Notes under the pieces: model-generated
Database searches by the model: none
What the model was told of the DNA's origin: nothing
The model's input: the letters and a program-made list of their open reading frames with translations, nothing else
In this document: one piece after another, positions 22,896-35,264 of the stretch
How positions within the stretch are numbered: the first letter of the stretch is position 1
How the letters are laid out: the number at the start of each line of letters is the position of its first letter
Translations under genes and position numbers: made by a program
NCBI GenBank assembly: GCA_018417955.1
Contig: JACTVC010000003.1
Location: 124,001-188,000 of the forward strand
DNA from: Laccaria trichodermophora
Taxonomy: Eukaryota; Basidiomycota; Agaricomycetes; Agaricales; Hydnangiaceae
DNA length: 64,000 nt
Reading direction: 5' to 3'

Positions 22896-24195
22896 TGCTT
22901 TTTCTTCGCTCCATCTCGCTGATCCCCCTCATTTTTCTCATCGATTACAGCGTCGCGCCCCTGGTTCAAGCAGGCCTCCCAACTCGAAACGACGGTATTC
23001 ACCTCGCCGTACATCCACGCTGCGGTCCTCTCTCCGGGAACACGACAAATATAATAGTGGTATCAGCCCTTGGACCCTTGAGACCATTGTTGCATTTGGG
23101 GTGAGTTTTCTTCCCAGTGTCATATGTTAGTAATTCCGACGCCATCTCGGCGCTCGCCGATTAGGACAGCTACACCGGTGGTGGAAAATCGGATGGATCG
23201 CCCCTTTCACCTGCAGTTGTGGTACCACCCAGTATATTGGCTGGCGGTCGGTCTACGAATGGCTTGACGTGGATAGAGGGTATCGCCAATGACTTTAGCG
23301 CAACTTTGAAGGATTACGCGGTAGGTTCAAACCTTACTTTGATGTGTCGAGCCAAACAAATCTCATTCGGAATACCAAGCAATCGGGAGCATGCACGGAC
23401 CTCTCATTATGGCCCAGTAATCCAAAGAAGGTCGATTTCCTGGGACAGAGTGAGCACGCAATTACGACCACTGATTTTCGTCTAATTCCGCACGTGAAGT
23501 GGAGACTTTCCTGGGTCAATCCAATAACCTTGACCCTGAAACCACGCTCTACGCCATCTTCTTCGGCATCAAGTGAGGTTACGACTTAAACTCTCATTCT
23601 CAGGAGAACCCATCTGATAATTTTTTCATAGCGACTATCTCGCATGCCTCAGTAAGTTCATTCACGTTTTGAGAAAGGTTTCGCGCTTGATCGCCATTAT
23701 TCTATTAAATTAAGTCGACGGAGATCACATGCAAGCTGCAGCTCAAGTAATCCTCGACCAAATCAAAATACTTTCTAGCCCGCCCACCAATGCCCGCTTA
23801 TTCTTGGTCACTGACGTCTATGGTCGCGGAACCTCTTCAGGCCCAGGAGAAGCTTACAAACAGGCTGTGTTCAATGGCTTAAATGAATTACATGAACTTC
23901 CAACGAACTTAAAAGTTTCCTACGTCGATTTCTCAGCCATATGGTCTGGAGTTCTGGGTTCCAATCCAGGATACATAGCCTTTGGCTACACGAGCACAGA
24001 TGCATGTAATGCGATGTGCGACGATCCAGAACATTACTTCTATTGGATTCCTGGGTACGTTAGTTCGAAATCATGTTTAGTACTTGGGGTTTAACCTCAA
24101 TGCATTGTAGCCATCCTTCAAAAGAGACCATGAGAATCATAGCTGATTTTGTTGAAGAGGTGTGGTGGTTCTGTAGGGCACCAAAGGAGCGTTAG
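22896..24195 (+). pseudogene. Secreted SGNH/GDSL esterase, probable frameshift
   Basis: Resembles fungal SGNH hydrolases of the acetylesterase (CE16-like) type, which deacetylate plant cell-wall sugars outside the cell. Visible: a hydrophobic signal-like start (MLFLRSISLIPLIFLI); block I FGDSYT split by an intron at 23101-23164; a FFGIND block near 23560; and a C-terminal D-x-E-H, W-I-P-G-H-P-S-K-E segment with the catalytic Asp/His region split by an intron after 24055. Several further introns are needed between 23320 and 23730. The frame carrying the signal peptide and GPLSGNTTNI is offset by one base from the frame of WTLETIVAFG, so a 1-nt shift near 23050-23060 breaks the gene unless an unseen intron intervenes. 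It lies inside the 5.25-kb hAT-like element. Confidence 0.65.
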
Positions 24196-24894
24196 GATCA
24201 TAGCTGAGGGGTGCTATGCAGCCCAGGATTGATCATACCTGCGTAAAAAATCTGGCGCCTCATGTAATATTAATGAAGCAAAAAAAATTCCGAGGGTGTA
24301 ATCCTGGTCGGCTTACTTACTGTGCCGCAACCTAGGGGATCAGGACCCAACACCATATATAGAGCCAAGTGGCTGAACAATTAATTGTTCAGTTATCCGC
24401 CTTTTGGTGTAATGGCTATGTGTTGGTCTCTGGCCCTCTTACAAATGTGCTCCAATGTATCCAAACATTCCAGAAGTTCACTTATGATGCCTTTCGACAA
24501 TAGCTGTTAGTCCTCAAATATATTCTGGCTTGCCCGATGTGAGTTGTAGTCAGAAGTTAAGGCACGCAGTGTGACAAGACCATGATTGGTCACCACTCAG
24601 CCTTTACATGTACAACATCTGACTAAAACTGACTCTCTTCAGAGGGCCTGGGCTTCTACTCGTGAACAAAATTCGGATTCCATTGGTTCTTCGTAATGCG
24701 GCCAGACCGGTCTGTAAGTTCCACACTTTTCATATAAAATCGAATGTGAAGGATCACCCTGCTTGTCAACATCGAACGTAGGCATCGTGCAACACTGGTT
24801 GTTCAACAGGTGTGAGATTTTTTGTAGCATGACTGATAAATGGAGGAGAGACATACGAGGATAAAATATCCAAGTAGTTCACCTATGCTATAAA

Positions 24895-26015
24895 TTTAAA
24901 ATTAATATTCTTAGATTCACGACATGACGAACCGAAAGGGTATTGACAACAACAACATTGATAGCTGATAAGACTAAAAAGGGGGGTTAGAGACGGCTTC
25001 AGCAGTACATTGATTTTCACTTTACCAAAGATGCAGATGTAGAATATAATACCTAGTTGTCTGAATAAATTTGATTGAAGGAGTGGGTTGAGACTCACTG
25101 TCACAGTAAACAACATGATGAAGTGCACTGTGCCCTCCCAATCAATCTGAAAATGTATTAGATTGCGAGAATTTTGCAGGAGAATGGGGACAAACAAGCA
25201 GTAATACCGTGAATGAGCAATACCATCAAGAGAACTGGAAGTGCAAAAATCAAGATTTACAAATTCTTCATGGTTGGTTGCCCTTACCCGCGTCATATAC
25301 CATTAACAAAACCCACTGGCAAGTTATGTAGACCAACTTGTCTGAGCCTGTGATAAAACATCCCTGAAAAGAAGGATAGGGTCTGTCGCTGACTGAAGAA
25401 GTCGAAGTTGAGAATGTGAAAAGATTATGGACAGAGCTAGTAACTCACATTCTATGCCACATAGGAAAATTGTCATGACCACGAAGCCAGCAGCAGTCAT
25501 AGAAAAAAAGAAAACTGATAGCGCTGCTCTTAATTGTCCATTCCGATTCCAAACTGCCCATGTGCATAGCATCAAAATTACTGATGGTAGACCCATTTTT
25601 AGTTAATAGAGTCGGAATAAATGGCGAGACAGACATTCTGACAAGCCAATTCCCATAAGTATCAACACTGAATGACAATACGTCAGTAACGCCTTAATGT
25701 ATGTTCAAACTAAAATTACAATGCGCTTACAGCTCCTGATGATCACGATTATTCTACAATGGGATGGGTCTATCATTGTCGAAAATTGTGCTGGAAAGTT
25801 TAAAGGTAAGAATATTATTGCGAGGTCAAAATCTCGCACATATGGACAAAACACAACACAGCTGCATCCAAAAATGGGAGATATCGCTGAGTGATAAACA
25901 AAACCTTCATGAGGCTCCAGTTCGATGACCACACCAAGTCCACCTCCATTCCAAGCATCAAGAAGTAGTCGTATAAGAACATCGTTGCTCCAGCAACTGT
26001 GGCATCCAACATCAA
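24895..26015 (-). CDS. Seven-transmembrane protein, DUF6533-like
   Basis: Looks like the large basidiomycete family of 7TM proteins with an N-terminal DUF6533 domain, of unknown ligand. The first exon shows the family pattern YDYFLMLGMEVDLVW, then WSLMKVLFITQRYLPFLD. A later set of exons gives GIGLSE joined across a 25.6-kb intron to LILMLCTWAVWNRN, followed by a hydrophobic helix (FFFSMTAAGFVVMTIFL). The 3' exon region near 24910-25000 matches the family C-terminus in spirit (VVVNTLSVRHVVNLR) but in a frame different from the longest open stretch, so either an intron or a frameshift lies there. Several exon limits are uncertain; the gene may be damaged. It shares the transposon-like element with the esterase, in the opposite orientation. 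Confidence 0.5.
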
Positions 26016-26095
26016 GTAGGTCTAGTTGATTGCCAAATTAAAACCCACCATAAGAGCACTAAGTATGGGCAATCAGGAATAATCATCCAAGGGGG

Positions 26096-27240
26096 TTTCG
26101 GGATTTGAACCTGATATACCAGGCTGGTTAGTTAGTCCACCCAACCAGCCATAAAAAAACTTTTCGACCTCATTAATTAGTTAGCATTTATCTGCCCTGT
26201 AAAGCCTTAATTCACAACTAGATGGCCACACGCAGTGCACTGAAGGAAGAAAGGCCTTAGAATGACATCAGAGGAGCTTGTGCGTCAAATTTAGTAGTTT
26301 TATGTGGGAGGATACATTGGCAGCCGTGAATGAATCGGAGGTCCTCACTAACAACTGTAAGATTTCGTGCAGTTGAGATAGAGATTTTATGAACTCACCA
26401 GGTTCCATTTTAGTGTTCGAAGATTGGGTAGCACCCTTGCCCGAAACCTCGAGTGAAGACAGTAGAGAAATCGGAGTCGATGTGGCACCAGAACCAGTCA
26501 ACGAGGAGTATCACCTGGAATGCATTGTCGAATACCAATTTAAGTCTTTGATGTGCGGATCTTGCGAACTGAGGGAGGATGTAGGTCGAAGAGGAGGTGG
26601 AAAGAATATGAGCCAAGTGTGACATGTGACACGTCATCACTATGACGCAATATCACCTTCTAAATATGGTAATTAGTTCCCATGGGTTGGGTTAGTCTGG
26701 GTTGACAGGCTCTTATTTGAAAATTCAACCTCACTTTTGGCTTCAACATCCTGGAACCCCCTTGTAATCATCAGCTCAATTGACGAGCGAAAATCTAATT
26801 CAACTGACTGAAACCTGTTGTGTAGTGCTCACATAGTCCGAAAATTGCTTGATCTCTGGGATGAGCGCTTCCATGATAGTGCCCTGTTCAGCAGAGGTGG
26901 AGGACAAGATGTGATGCCTGAGGTCATAGGCATATTATCTGCTTGTATCGTACTGAATCGAATAGAAAACGAGCTTTTATTATCACATAAATTGTTCTAC
27001 CACAACCGAATTCATCCGATGGCCATTTCAATAAAGAATAGATATCGACCAATTTCACCTGATCTTGGCTGCTGTGTTCACTAAGTATTTATAAACATTG
27101 TCCGATATCAGCACATTCTGACTGATTTTCATCTGCTATAGTCCGAACATCGGTTGAAATTGGTTTTTGCCAATTTCAACGGATCCCAGCCGATTTCAAC
27201 CATCAGGGTTTTGACTGGGATTGAGAAGTAAGGAGGGTTC
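26096..27240. other. No confident gene between the 7TM gene and the right end of the element
   Basis: Short frames on both strands without a domain; the right subterminal motifs begin near 27300. A minus-strand frame at 26268-26501 could be an unrelated small exon but has no recognisable feature. Confidence 0.3.
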
Positions 27241-27511
27241 AGGTTGGTTGAAAATGTATACAGTAATTATGATCGCATTAATTAGAAACATAGCACGTGG
27301 CTGTTGGCCAGCAATGTCGACTAATTTTTGTCTGGACTGGATCAGGCCATCACAATATGGGCCGTTTTTGTCCACACATCTGGCTCATATATTTGGGGGA
27401 AAATTCCAAAATTTTGTCCAGACAGGCCTATGGCCTGTCCGGGTTTTCATCAAAATTTTGTCCACACAGGGATCAGTCATCTGACATGACTTTCACAGGT
27501 CCTACACTTAC

Positions 27512-28063
27512 TTACTTTACCTAGATTGACCCCTTAACATGTGATCTAGATCCAATTTCCACATTGCATTGAGCCTTGCTCGAGTGTAGTTGTTGGGTGG
27601 CACCAAGTGCTCAAGTTGTTGGGAGACCTGAAGCACGATTTTGGCACATTCTACATTGGGTTGCCCAGACTTGCCCATTACTTACTACTCGTCTGGTCAG
27701 TGTCTTTGATGTTGGAAGTAATGATCATCAAGTGCAGTGGATTAATGGTAATGGTAATATATTCAGGCTGACTACGTTACAGAAGCATGCATAAAGAATG
27801 AAGGTCACAGGATTTCTAGCAACATACTCAATTTTGAAAGCAACTTGTAACTCACTGTAGATCAGAATTGACCATTTCAAAGCTGACACTAAGATGTTGC
27901 TTACTGGAAAGAAACACAAGAATTGGACCCATACACTTCAGGCAGCGACGGATATGAAGGGCCACATAGGTGTAAACATAGGCACTAAAAACTGGAGAAT
28001 AGACCAAAACCAGTGTTCCCTCAACATATTTGCTCTCATTTTTCAAGTTTGGTGATGGAATTG
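27512..28063. other. No gene recognised
   Basis: AT-rich spacer between the right target duplication of the 5.25-kb element and the fold-back repeat. Confidence 0.35.
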
Positions 28064-28744
28064 TACAGTTGAGTGCAAAAAGAATGAAGGTTGGTTCATT
28101 TTTCTGGTTCTTTCTAAGAATCTATTGTACCCCAAATGTATTTGTGTATTCTTTTACATCATGTAGTTGTGTTACACTTCCCTTGGTATGGACTAATTTC
28201 AGTGAAAGCTGGAGCCTTGAGAAGGTTTTTATTCTGGAGGTCATTTTTGGCATCTGGAAAAAAAAAAAAAGTGCTAACTGGGGACATAGCCAGAACATGC
28301 CTCTGGTCAACCTGAATGAGCCTATCAAAGAATCAGTCAAAAATACTGAGCAGTTAGGTCTGTAGAGGCTTTGGAAAATGGCTTGTTTTGTCTAAAACAG
28401 GCCAAAAATGACCAAAATACCACAAAATGACCATTTTCTGGAGGCTCTACAAGCATAACCACTCAGTATTTTTAACTAATTCTTTGATAGGCTCATTCAG
28501 GTTGACCAGAGGCATGTTCTGGCTATGTCCCCAGTTAGCACTTTTTTTTTTTTTTTCAGATGCCAAAAATGACCTCCAGAATAAAAACCAAGGCTCCAGC
28601 TTTCACTGAAATTAGTCCATACCAAGGGAAGTGTAACACAACTACATGATGTAAAAGAATACACAAATACATTTGAGGTACAATAGATTCTTAGAAAGAA
28701 CCAGAAAAATGAACCAACCTTCATTCTTTTTGCACTCAACTGTA
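28064..28744. repeat. Fold-back element with arms of about 320 bp
   Basis: Left arm about 28064-28382 and right arm about 28427-28744 are almost exact reverse complements, separated by a loop of about 45 bp. The outer ends begin TACAGTTGAGTGCAAAAAGA. Small differences are a poly-A/T length change (near 28260 and 28545) and a few substitutions. A transcript through it would give a long, nearly perfect hairpin, a possible substrate for Dicer. No coding capacity is supported: the open frames in the arms are mirror images of each other. Confidence 0.85.
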
Positions 28745-28750
28745 TATCCA

Positions 28751-28958
28751 ACATATGCATAAAACAAACTTACAATAAAAAAAAGGATCAGATCCAAAAA
28801 ATGATTGAATAAATATGATCTAAATTCATATTTAGAATTTGCTGAACTTCCTGGGCCGAGATTTTAGCATATTCTAAATATGAGCTCATATCATATTTAT
28901 TTGTTCATCTTCAGGATCTGATCCCTTTTTTTATTGTAAGTTTGTTGTATGTCTATGA
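28751..28958. mobile_element. MITE of about 208 bp
   Basis: Inverted ends containing ACAAACTTACAATAAAAA and GGATCAGATCC, with AT-rich interior (AATATGATC/GATCATATT-like motifs). Abuts the fold-back element. Target duplication not resolved. Confidence 0.6.
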
Positions 28959-29248
28959 TAGATGTACAAATCTATCACCAAACTTAGAAATTGAGAGTAA
29001 ATATACCAGGACAAAAGATTTTTCAGTGTATTCCACAGTTTTGAGAGAATATTTTTGTAATATGTAGCCCTACATATTTGTTGCTCTCTCAAGTGATAAT
29101 GCTCATTAAATGCACCAAAGTTTGTGTGATCATCATTTGTGTGACTGATCATTATGTCTGACCTTCATCTTGCTCCTTCTGAGGCACACATTTAAAATGT
29201 TGTGGCCACATCATTTCCTCAGAATTCCTTCTTCTGATTGCCCTTGTG
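28959..29248. other. No gene recognised
   Basis: AT-rich spacer between the MITE and the Tc1-like fragment. Confidence 0.35.
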
Positions 29249-29440
29249 AATGGTAACATGCACCCATATCAAGAAGGCTCAGCTATTCATTCTGCACAAT
29301 GCTGGGAACACCTACCATGATATTGCACACACCCTTGGCCTCACCACCCCAACTGTCACACACAACTTCCACCAGCTCGAGAAACAAGGGCACAGTCCCA
29401 ATTTCTTCACAAAGTGATCCCCAGCAGGCTGAAGCTCATC
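29249..29440 (+). pseudogene. Tc1/mariner-like transposase N-terminal fragment
   Basis: A plus-strand stretch encodes KKAQLFILHNAG, then YHDIAHTLGLTTPTVTHNF and HQLEKQGHS, which resembles the first helix-turn-helix of Tc1-like transposases (a conserved DIA-x-x-LGL/I-S-x-x-TV pattern). Two TGA codons follow and no DDE region is found downstream, so only a remnant survives. Identification is by pattern only. Confidence 0.35.
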
Positions 29441-29689
29441 TCCCCTCATGTGGAATATTCAGGCATGTGTGCTGATGCTACTCATGTCCAGTGCAAGCTA
29501 TTCCTGCAGCTTCACCCCACCACAGTCTGCAGGATATTTATTTGGAAGGGTCTCTATGGAAGAGTGTGAAGGACCCCTGCAGCAGAGGACAATGTTGGAT
29601 TCTCTGGATGTTGGTAGTAGGAGTCAAACTAACAATGTGATTTATCAGCACAAAATTATTTGTTATTGACGGACATACCACTTTAAGAA

Positions 29690-32656
29690 GAGATGCATAG
29701 CCCCTCTCGTAAGACTCAGCATCCCATTTTTCCTTACAATATCGATCCTTGATTGAAGGATGTAATGCTAAGCTTTGATCAGTCACGTACATATATACAG
29801 AATGAAGAGGACACACCGAGACAAATAAAGTATGTATCACTATGATCAAGTGATTTGTACCATTTGCGCAATTTTTCGAGACCCTTCTCAAGTCCATCCT
29901 TGACTGGCAAAAACTTGTCCACGGCCACCATCGTTTCCCAACGACTTACCAGTAACTCTAGCATAGGAATTGTTTTCCAAAGAGTTGGCTCTGTCTCAAA
30001 TGAGAATGATGCCTGAGCTTGTCGTGGTTCCTAAATTCATGTAACAGTCAGTAGATAAGCAATACGAAGGAGATTGAGACTTACCGCAAGAATTTCCTGA
30101 ATTAAATCAAGCATCTTCCACTCTTCCGACTCAAACTTATAGTCAGCATACTTTTTGTTCTTGAGCTTGGGGAGCTTTTCGTCAGCAAAGACACAGAATT
30201 TTTGAAGCGCCTGCATGGGGCTGATGAATAGCTCAAAAGAACAAATATGTTGAGAATTACTCACAGGTTTACAAGATGTGAACCGTTCAATAAGGTCATA
30301 CATTGAGCCCCATCGTGTCCGAACCCACTTCTTGAGCTCCACAATTGGTACGTGCTCAGATTCACAACACAATGCAAAATACTGCTTGGCTTGAGGGGAA
30401 GCACGAATCTACAAGTGTTGAGAAGTTAGGATGCAAAATTAAAGAATTAAATAAAACAAACTTGATTGACAAGTGCGAGCGCTTTTCCGAGAACGTCTCC
30501 TGCTGTAAAATCCACTACCTCATCATCAGGCTCTTGCTCATCAGGGTCCTCCTCCTCCTCCCCAAGCCAGTCCGACAGCCACTCAGCTTCATTATCATCG
30601 ATATCATCCTCATCCTCCACATCCTCCACCGAAACGGTCCCATTCTTCGTCGACCTTTTGTTCTTGGGTGCTTTAGGGTTGACAGCATCAATAAATGCCT
30701 TAGCGGAGAGCTGAATGGTATGCTCCATACACCTAAACAGATTATATTAGACATTCGAACTCAAAATATAAAGCCACCCACCGGATACGGTGCTCTCGAG
30801 CATGCCACTTGGGCTTCAGACTCGACGGCATGCCACGTTGGATAACACGTAGGGCCTTGTCATTAGCAGTAGCGTTATCGGATGTAGGCCATCCGAGCTA
30901 TAACAATTGGGTTTTTACCTTAATAGTCGATAGAGATATGAACTTGCATACCTTATCTCGAATCTCATACTGATCCAAGACTTCTACAATTTTTGCCGCA
31001 ATGTTCGCCCCACTATGACTTCCTTTCAGCTCCTCAAAGCCAATTAATTTACTCTTCCAACTCCAGTCCGTTGGCTGATCAGCGGGGGCATCGATGTAGT
31101 GAGCGGTGATAGCCAAATACGGATCATACGCTTTTGAAGTCCAGGCATCGAAGGTGATTGAAATTTTACTAGGAATGTTCTAGGAACGGAAAGATCAACA
31201 TTTCGAAGAAGAAAAAAATTGTCAAACATACGGCGAACTCTTCCTTTGCGCGCTCGATCGCAACGTTCGCTTTTTCAATGATTTCTTCTGTAAACTTGGT
31301 CCGATGTGGCATATCTGAGTCTTTTGTGGCTGGACGTTGGTACTGAAGGAGCCGTCTGAAAGGTTTCGAATCAACAATTCGAAAGGACTGCAAGAAAGGG
31401 CATAAAAAACTTATGAAGTACAGTAAGGGTGTCGACATACCTGATCCTCGGAGAGCACGAAATCCAGAACATGTTCAAGGAGTCCTTCCTTGCTCCACTT
31501 AACGGAGGCGACGCCCTGGACAAATCCGTCGAGCCTGGTTTGTCTTGTTCCATCCGAGGGCTTGTCATCTTCAGACTTGGGCTTAGCGCGTGGGTGAGGT
31601 TCGATTTGAAGTTCCTTGCATTTTGCAAGGTACATTTCGCCGTGAGAAGCCCAATGCCTTGAGAGAATATTAATGACGAAACAAATGTGCTTGACAAACA
31701 TACCGTGAAATGTGCGTTCTCAAAGTGCTGTTGTCCCCCGCTAAAAAGCTGCTCTTACGGTCGGAACCATTGGCACTATAGAGCCGACTTCATTGAAGGG
31801 AAGAAAGGTTGAGAAAAGAAAAAACTTACATGCACGCGTGGCAGAAATGCCCTTTTTTCACTTCCTTCGTCCCCTGATTAGTGATTTCCCCGGGCGTAAA
31901 CATAGCGCGCAGGTCCTGCGTGCGTGTATCTTGGCCTCGATGACAATGTTTCCTTGCGGGCTGTCATCCAACGTGAGTATGGGCCGAAAGAGAAAGAGGT
32001 GAGCACGCACCGCACGCTCATGCTGTATTTTGTCCCGCATTTTCTCGTATTTTGCCAAAGCGTCCTCGGGCTCGCTCCCCTCATCGAACCCTTCTCCTTC
32101 CCCATCTTCATCTGAGCCATCGTCATCATCGTTACCCGAAATGTCGTCGTTGTTGTCGATGGTGACAGTCTTCTTTGATGTCGGTTTTGCTCCCATCTTA
32201 GCGTTCGTCTTTGGGGCAGCTGGGGCCTTTGACTTCGAGGTAACGGGCGCATCGGATTTCTTGGGAGACGGAGGTGCTGAGTTGGCACGGCGTCTCGTCG
32301 TAGGGACCTGTGAGTTTGATGTTGTTGATTGCGTGGGTGCGGCACTGTCACCTAGATTGGGCGTCGTATTTTTAGCTTGCCATTTAGATAAGATGTATTG
32401 TACACACCAGAGACTGAAGCACCCCCAACTTTGTTGACAAGTAAGTAATGAAAGAATTGAAGTATTCAAAGTAGTACTCGCCTTGAAAGTGATTTTTGAA
32501 GAAATTTTGCTGTAGCGCGGAGAACTGGTTATTCTCCGCAGCCATCCTTTGAACGTTCTTTGACAGGATCTTGACACGCTTTGTCCCAATTCGTCGAGCG
32601 GGGGCTTTCCCTTTCAAGGCGCTAGGTAATTCGTCAGCATCATGCTCACTGTCCAC
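29690..32656 (-). pseudogene. hAT-superfamily transposase, C-terminally truncated
   Basis: A multi-exon minus-strand gene from an ATG at 32656. Order seen: a basic N-terminal part (KGKAPARRIG), a low-complexity Pro/Ser/Lys and acidic DDDDG linker, and a BED-type zinc finger: FCHAC, then SFLAGDNSTLRTH and HWASHGEMYL. Next comes the hallmark ISITFDAWTSKAYDPYLAI split by an intron near 31180, followed by LGWPTSDNATANDKAL, CMEHTIQLSAKAF with a long acidic insert, and KKWVRTRWGSMYDLIERF. The last recognisable part is a region ending DRYCKEKWDAESYERGY. The C-terminal hAT dimerisation domain that should follow is missing: after about 29690 the frame runs into unrelated DNA, which fits the absence of a left element end. 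Such enzymes cut and rejoin DNA at the element ends; this copy is unlikely to be active. Confidence 0.8.
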
Positions 32657-32879
32657 TCTCTTCCGCTTCTGGGGGTCATCGAGGCTTACGCTGCGATGTT
32701 CATCGCTTGGGGAGTGCAGCCACTCGATTTCACTGGCTTCCTTGAGGGTGCCGTCAGGGTTCAGGGCTGGAGCGTCTGGGGGGGCATAGTCGGCGAGACG
32801 TCACGTTGGTATTGATCTCAACAATCTCACCGAAGGTTTGCGGACATGGCGTTAGCCGCGAAATTAAATCTCCGAAACG

Positions 32880-33085
32880 GTGAAAAAAAACGTTGATAAA
32901 ATAGGTGTTCAGTTCAGTCCGAACGGGTCCGAACTGCAGTTCTCAAAAATTCTCATTCACCTGAACCGTGAACTAGAACTGACAACCCCAGCCCGAACAG
33001 GAACCAGAACCGGAACTGAACTGTCAGTTCAGTTCTGCCAGTTCGGTCCGAACCGTCGGTTCGGGACTGAACTTCGGCAACACTA
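32880..33085. mobile_element. 5' terminal region of the hAT element
   Basis: Upstream of the transposase lies a dense array of GTTCAGTTC, GAACTGAAC, CCGAAC and GTTCGG motifs ending TTCGGCAACACTA, i.e. a TAGTGTTGCCGAA terminus on the minus strand, which fits the Y-A-G-N-G start of hAT elements. The opposite end was not found. Confidence 0.65.
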
Positions 33086-33639
33086 GACCGTCACCGCAAC
33101 TCCTCCCCCGCTTGGTTACATGAACGGGACGGTTACTCGAACGCGATACGCCACATGCGAAACCCGTCATTTTTGTGAACCCAGTCACTTTGGGAGGTGA
33201 GGTAGGATAATTGCTTCCACGGCACGAAGGCTTGGCTTGTGGTAGGTGGGAAGATCAATATTGGTATGGACGAGCGGCTCATGGCTATTGCTAGTCCAGT
33301 CTCGGTAGTGATGAAGGTGTTAGTCCCGCTGTAGCTCGACGCGACGGTGAAAGAGATCGATAGGTTATTTGACCAGACCGTGAGATATGGATTTAGGTGA
33401 GTTTTTGCTGATACTTGGAGATCAGGACGTGCTTTACAACTGAACGCCTTTCATTTTGAACATTCAACAGCCTACGTCAGACGTTCGGAACACCTTAACA
33501 CCCGATCTCGCGACCAACCCATACTGCGTTGTCGGCTGTCTACTCTCTCGGCGTCTGACCAGAAGAATCTATAACCTCTCTTTCTCCCCATGCCATCCCC
33601 CACAGCAACTAAGAACCGGCGTTCGAGGGCGGCGTCTTT
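33086..33639. other. No confident gene
   Basis: Short frames only. A minus-strand stretch near 33220-33300 is open but has no recognisable motif. Confidence 0.3.
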
Positions 33640-34960
33640 GATTATTGTTTTGCGGTATTCGTCGGCTAAAAGGGGAGAGTGTTAGCGTGTGAGATTTAAT
33701 GGGGGAATGCGAGGGAGGAAGCGCAAAAGAGAGCCAGAAATTGAAGCGGACTGATTAACGTCGACAAGGACACCAATAGATATGGTTGGAATGAAGAGAA
33801 AATGTTACTTACGTGTAGTAGCTCCAGCCAACTGCAACCCTCTGGCCAACGCCGGCTTGATCATCTGGCCTGCGTCGATGCTTCCTTCCGATTTGCCGAG
33901 GTTGAAAAGGGTGTCTAATATACGTGGTCAGAATAATACCACCATAATGTTTGAGCTAAAGGACTCACGGACTTCGTCGATGAAGCAAATAACTTGTCGA
34001 CCCTATGGAATAAGTGAGGACTTGGCAAGAAAGACGAGTCGAAGTGGAAGTGGAAGAACGAACCTCGTCTTCGATGTCTCTCAGAAGAGCCTTTACCCTC
34101 GGATCCCTGAGCCTGCCATGATAGCGGACAGGTCTATTGACAGGACAGGTCTATTGACAGGACACGTTTATTGTGAAGGGACTTATTCCGCCGTTTCTTA
34201 GAAAATGCCGAGTAAGAGAGGAAGAGATGAGACGCACCTCTGGAACTTCCTTCGCCACGAAACGACGGGCCTATTACCTGTTGCGAAGAAATTGTGAGAT
34301 GGGGAAGCATTGCCCAATTGACGGACTTACCACTGGGTTTGACTTTGTCCTCCGTGACAAAACTGAAAAGAAAAGGACACAACGTTGGCTCATAAACTTG
34401 AGCTACAGGAGGGGGTACCAACTCTGTATCGTCCTTCGAATCTCTATGGGTCCAATTCAGCAAAGAAGTTCTTCCAATTATGAAAATCAAACACGTACCG
34501 TCATCTCTACCAATGGTAGGATCAAGCTTCCCCTCCTTCGCCAGTTCCGTCAAATCCACGCTCTACGAATCGAATGGACTCACATCAACCCCCAAAACTC
34601 GACAGAACAGAACAGACGCCTCACATATTCTTCCAACGCCTCGCCTTTTTGGTGCTGCGGGCCCATACTAAACGATGGAAAGCCACCCTTAGGTGGCCCG
34701 CCGCCGCCGCCAATCCCGTTCGAGTAGTACCTGCCCACCGCAGGTGGCAGCCTTGAGATAGCCACACAAGCCGATGGGACGACTAATAAGTAGAGGTCCT
34801 AGAGGCGTTCGGGTCCGTGCGTAGCGCATGGAAGTCGAGAACGCGTGTCGAGTACCTGTAAGTTTTGGAATGGAATTTCTGGTATACGTAGGTGGGGGCG
34901 AAAGGGTCGTCGCAGGAGGATAGAGTCAAGTTTATATTTCTGAACACGTGATGAATCTGA
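33640..34960 (-). pseudogene. HSP78 pseudogene 1 (exons 1 to 9 start, inverted)
   Basis: A minus-strand copy of the 5' third of the HSP78 gene at 53.3 kb, introns included, so it arose by DNA duplication. It keeps the block [17 protein letters not shown] of exon 1, [20 protein letters not shown] of exon 2 and the small exon 3. Damage: a net 4-bp insertion shifts exon 1 near 34785. A deletion near 34270 removes the Walker A motif (GPPGVGKT in the parent) from exon 5. Exon 6 has a short tandem duplication and a deletion of about 17 bp near 34090. The copy ends soon after the start of exon 9 at about 33640. No product with chaperone activity is possible. Confidence 0.85.
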
Positions 34961-35264
34961 TGATATGCCGGCCCGGCTTCTCCCGTGTTCACCGGTCTTC
35001 GACTCTTCGTTTTTCAGGCAGACTTCTTTCGTCGTGAACCTCAGTAAATAGCGAAGTCAGATGTTAGTCATGAGAAAGTCACGAACTAGAGGCTGTCTGA
35101 CTAAATGTCGTTTTTTTTAAGCGTTTCTGACTACACTCGTACTACAATAGTCATATATTAGTCTCGCACTCTGTCATGTACTAGTCATACAATAGTCATA
35201 TCTAGTCTCTCCTAGACAGACTTCGATATTATGTGAAGTCGTACCTTTGTTCACGATAATATGA
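34961..35264. repeat. Subterminal repeats left of the helicase element
   Basis: Repeated AGTCATA and TAGTCTC motifs (35063-35205) and a 60-bp segment at 35204-35263 whose exact reverse complement lies at 35723-35782 inside the helicase frame. No gene. Confidence 0.55.

Larger units (their letters stand above)
22251..27503. mobile_element. 5,253-bp hAT-like TIR element carrying host-type genes
   Basis: The ends are inverted repeats of about 34 bp with two mismatches, beginning AGGACCTGTGAAAGTCATG. The element is flanked by a perfect 8-bp direct repeat ACACTTAC (22243-22250 and 27504-27511), the target duplication size of hAT elements. Both subterminal regions carry several TTTTGTCCRCAC-like motifs (near 22310, 22340 and 22370 at the left; 27367, 27412 and 27456 at the right), as expected for transposase binding sites. 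There is no transposase inside; instead an SGNH esterase gene (plus strand) and a 7TM gene (minus strand) lie within. I infer a non-autonomous element that captured genomic DNA or grew by nesting. A 26.1-kb segment has a tRNA-like B box but does not fold as a tRNA. Confidence 0.75.

Noticed and set aside
26096..26160. Minus-strand tRNA-like sequence with B box GGTTCAAATCC
   Set aside because: No pairing acceptor stem and a poor A box; not a functional tRNA.
30447..30728. Ser-rich and acidic open frames on both strands near 30.5-30.7 kb
   Set aside because: They are opposite-strand shadows of the acidic insert of the hAT transposase.
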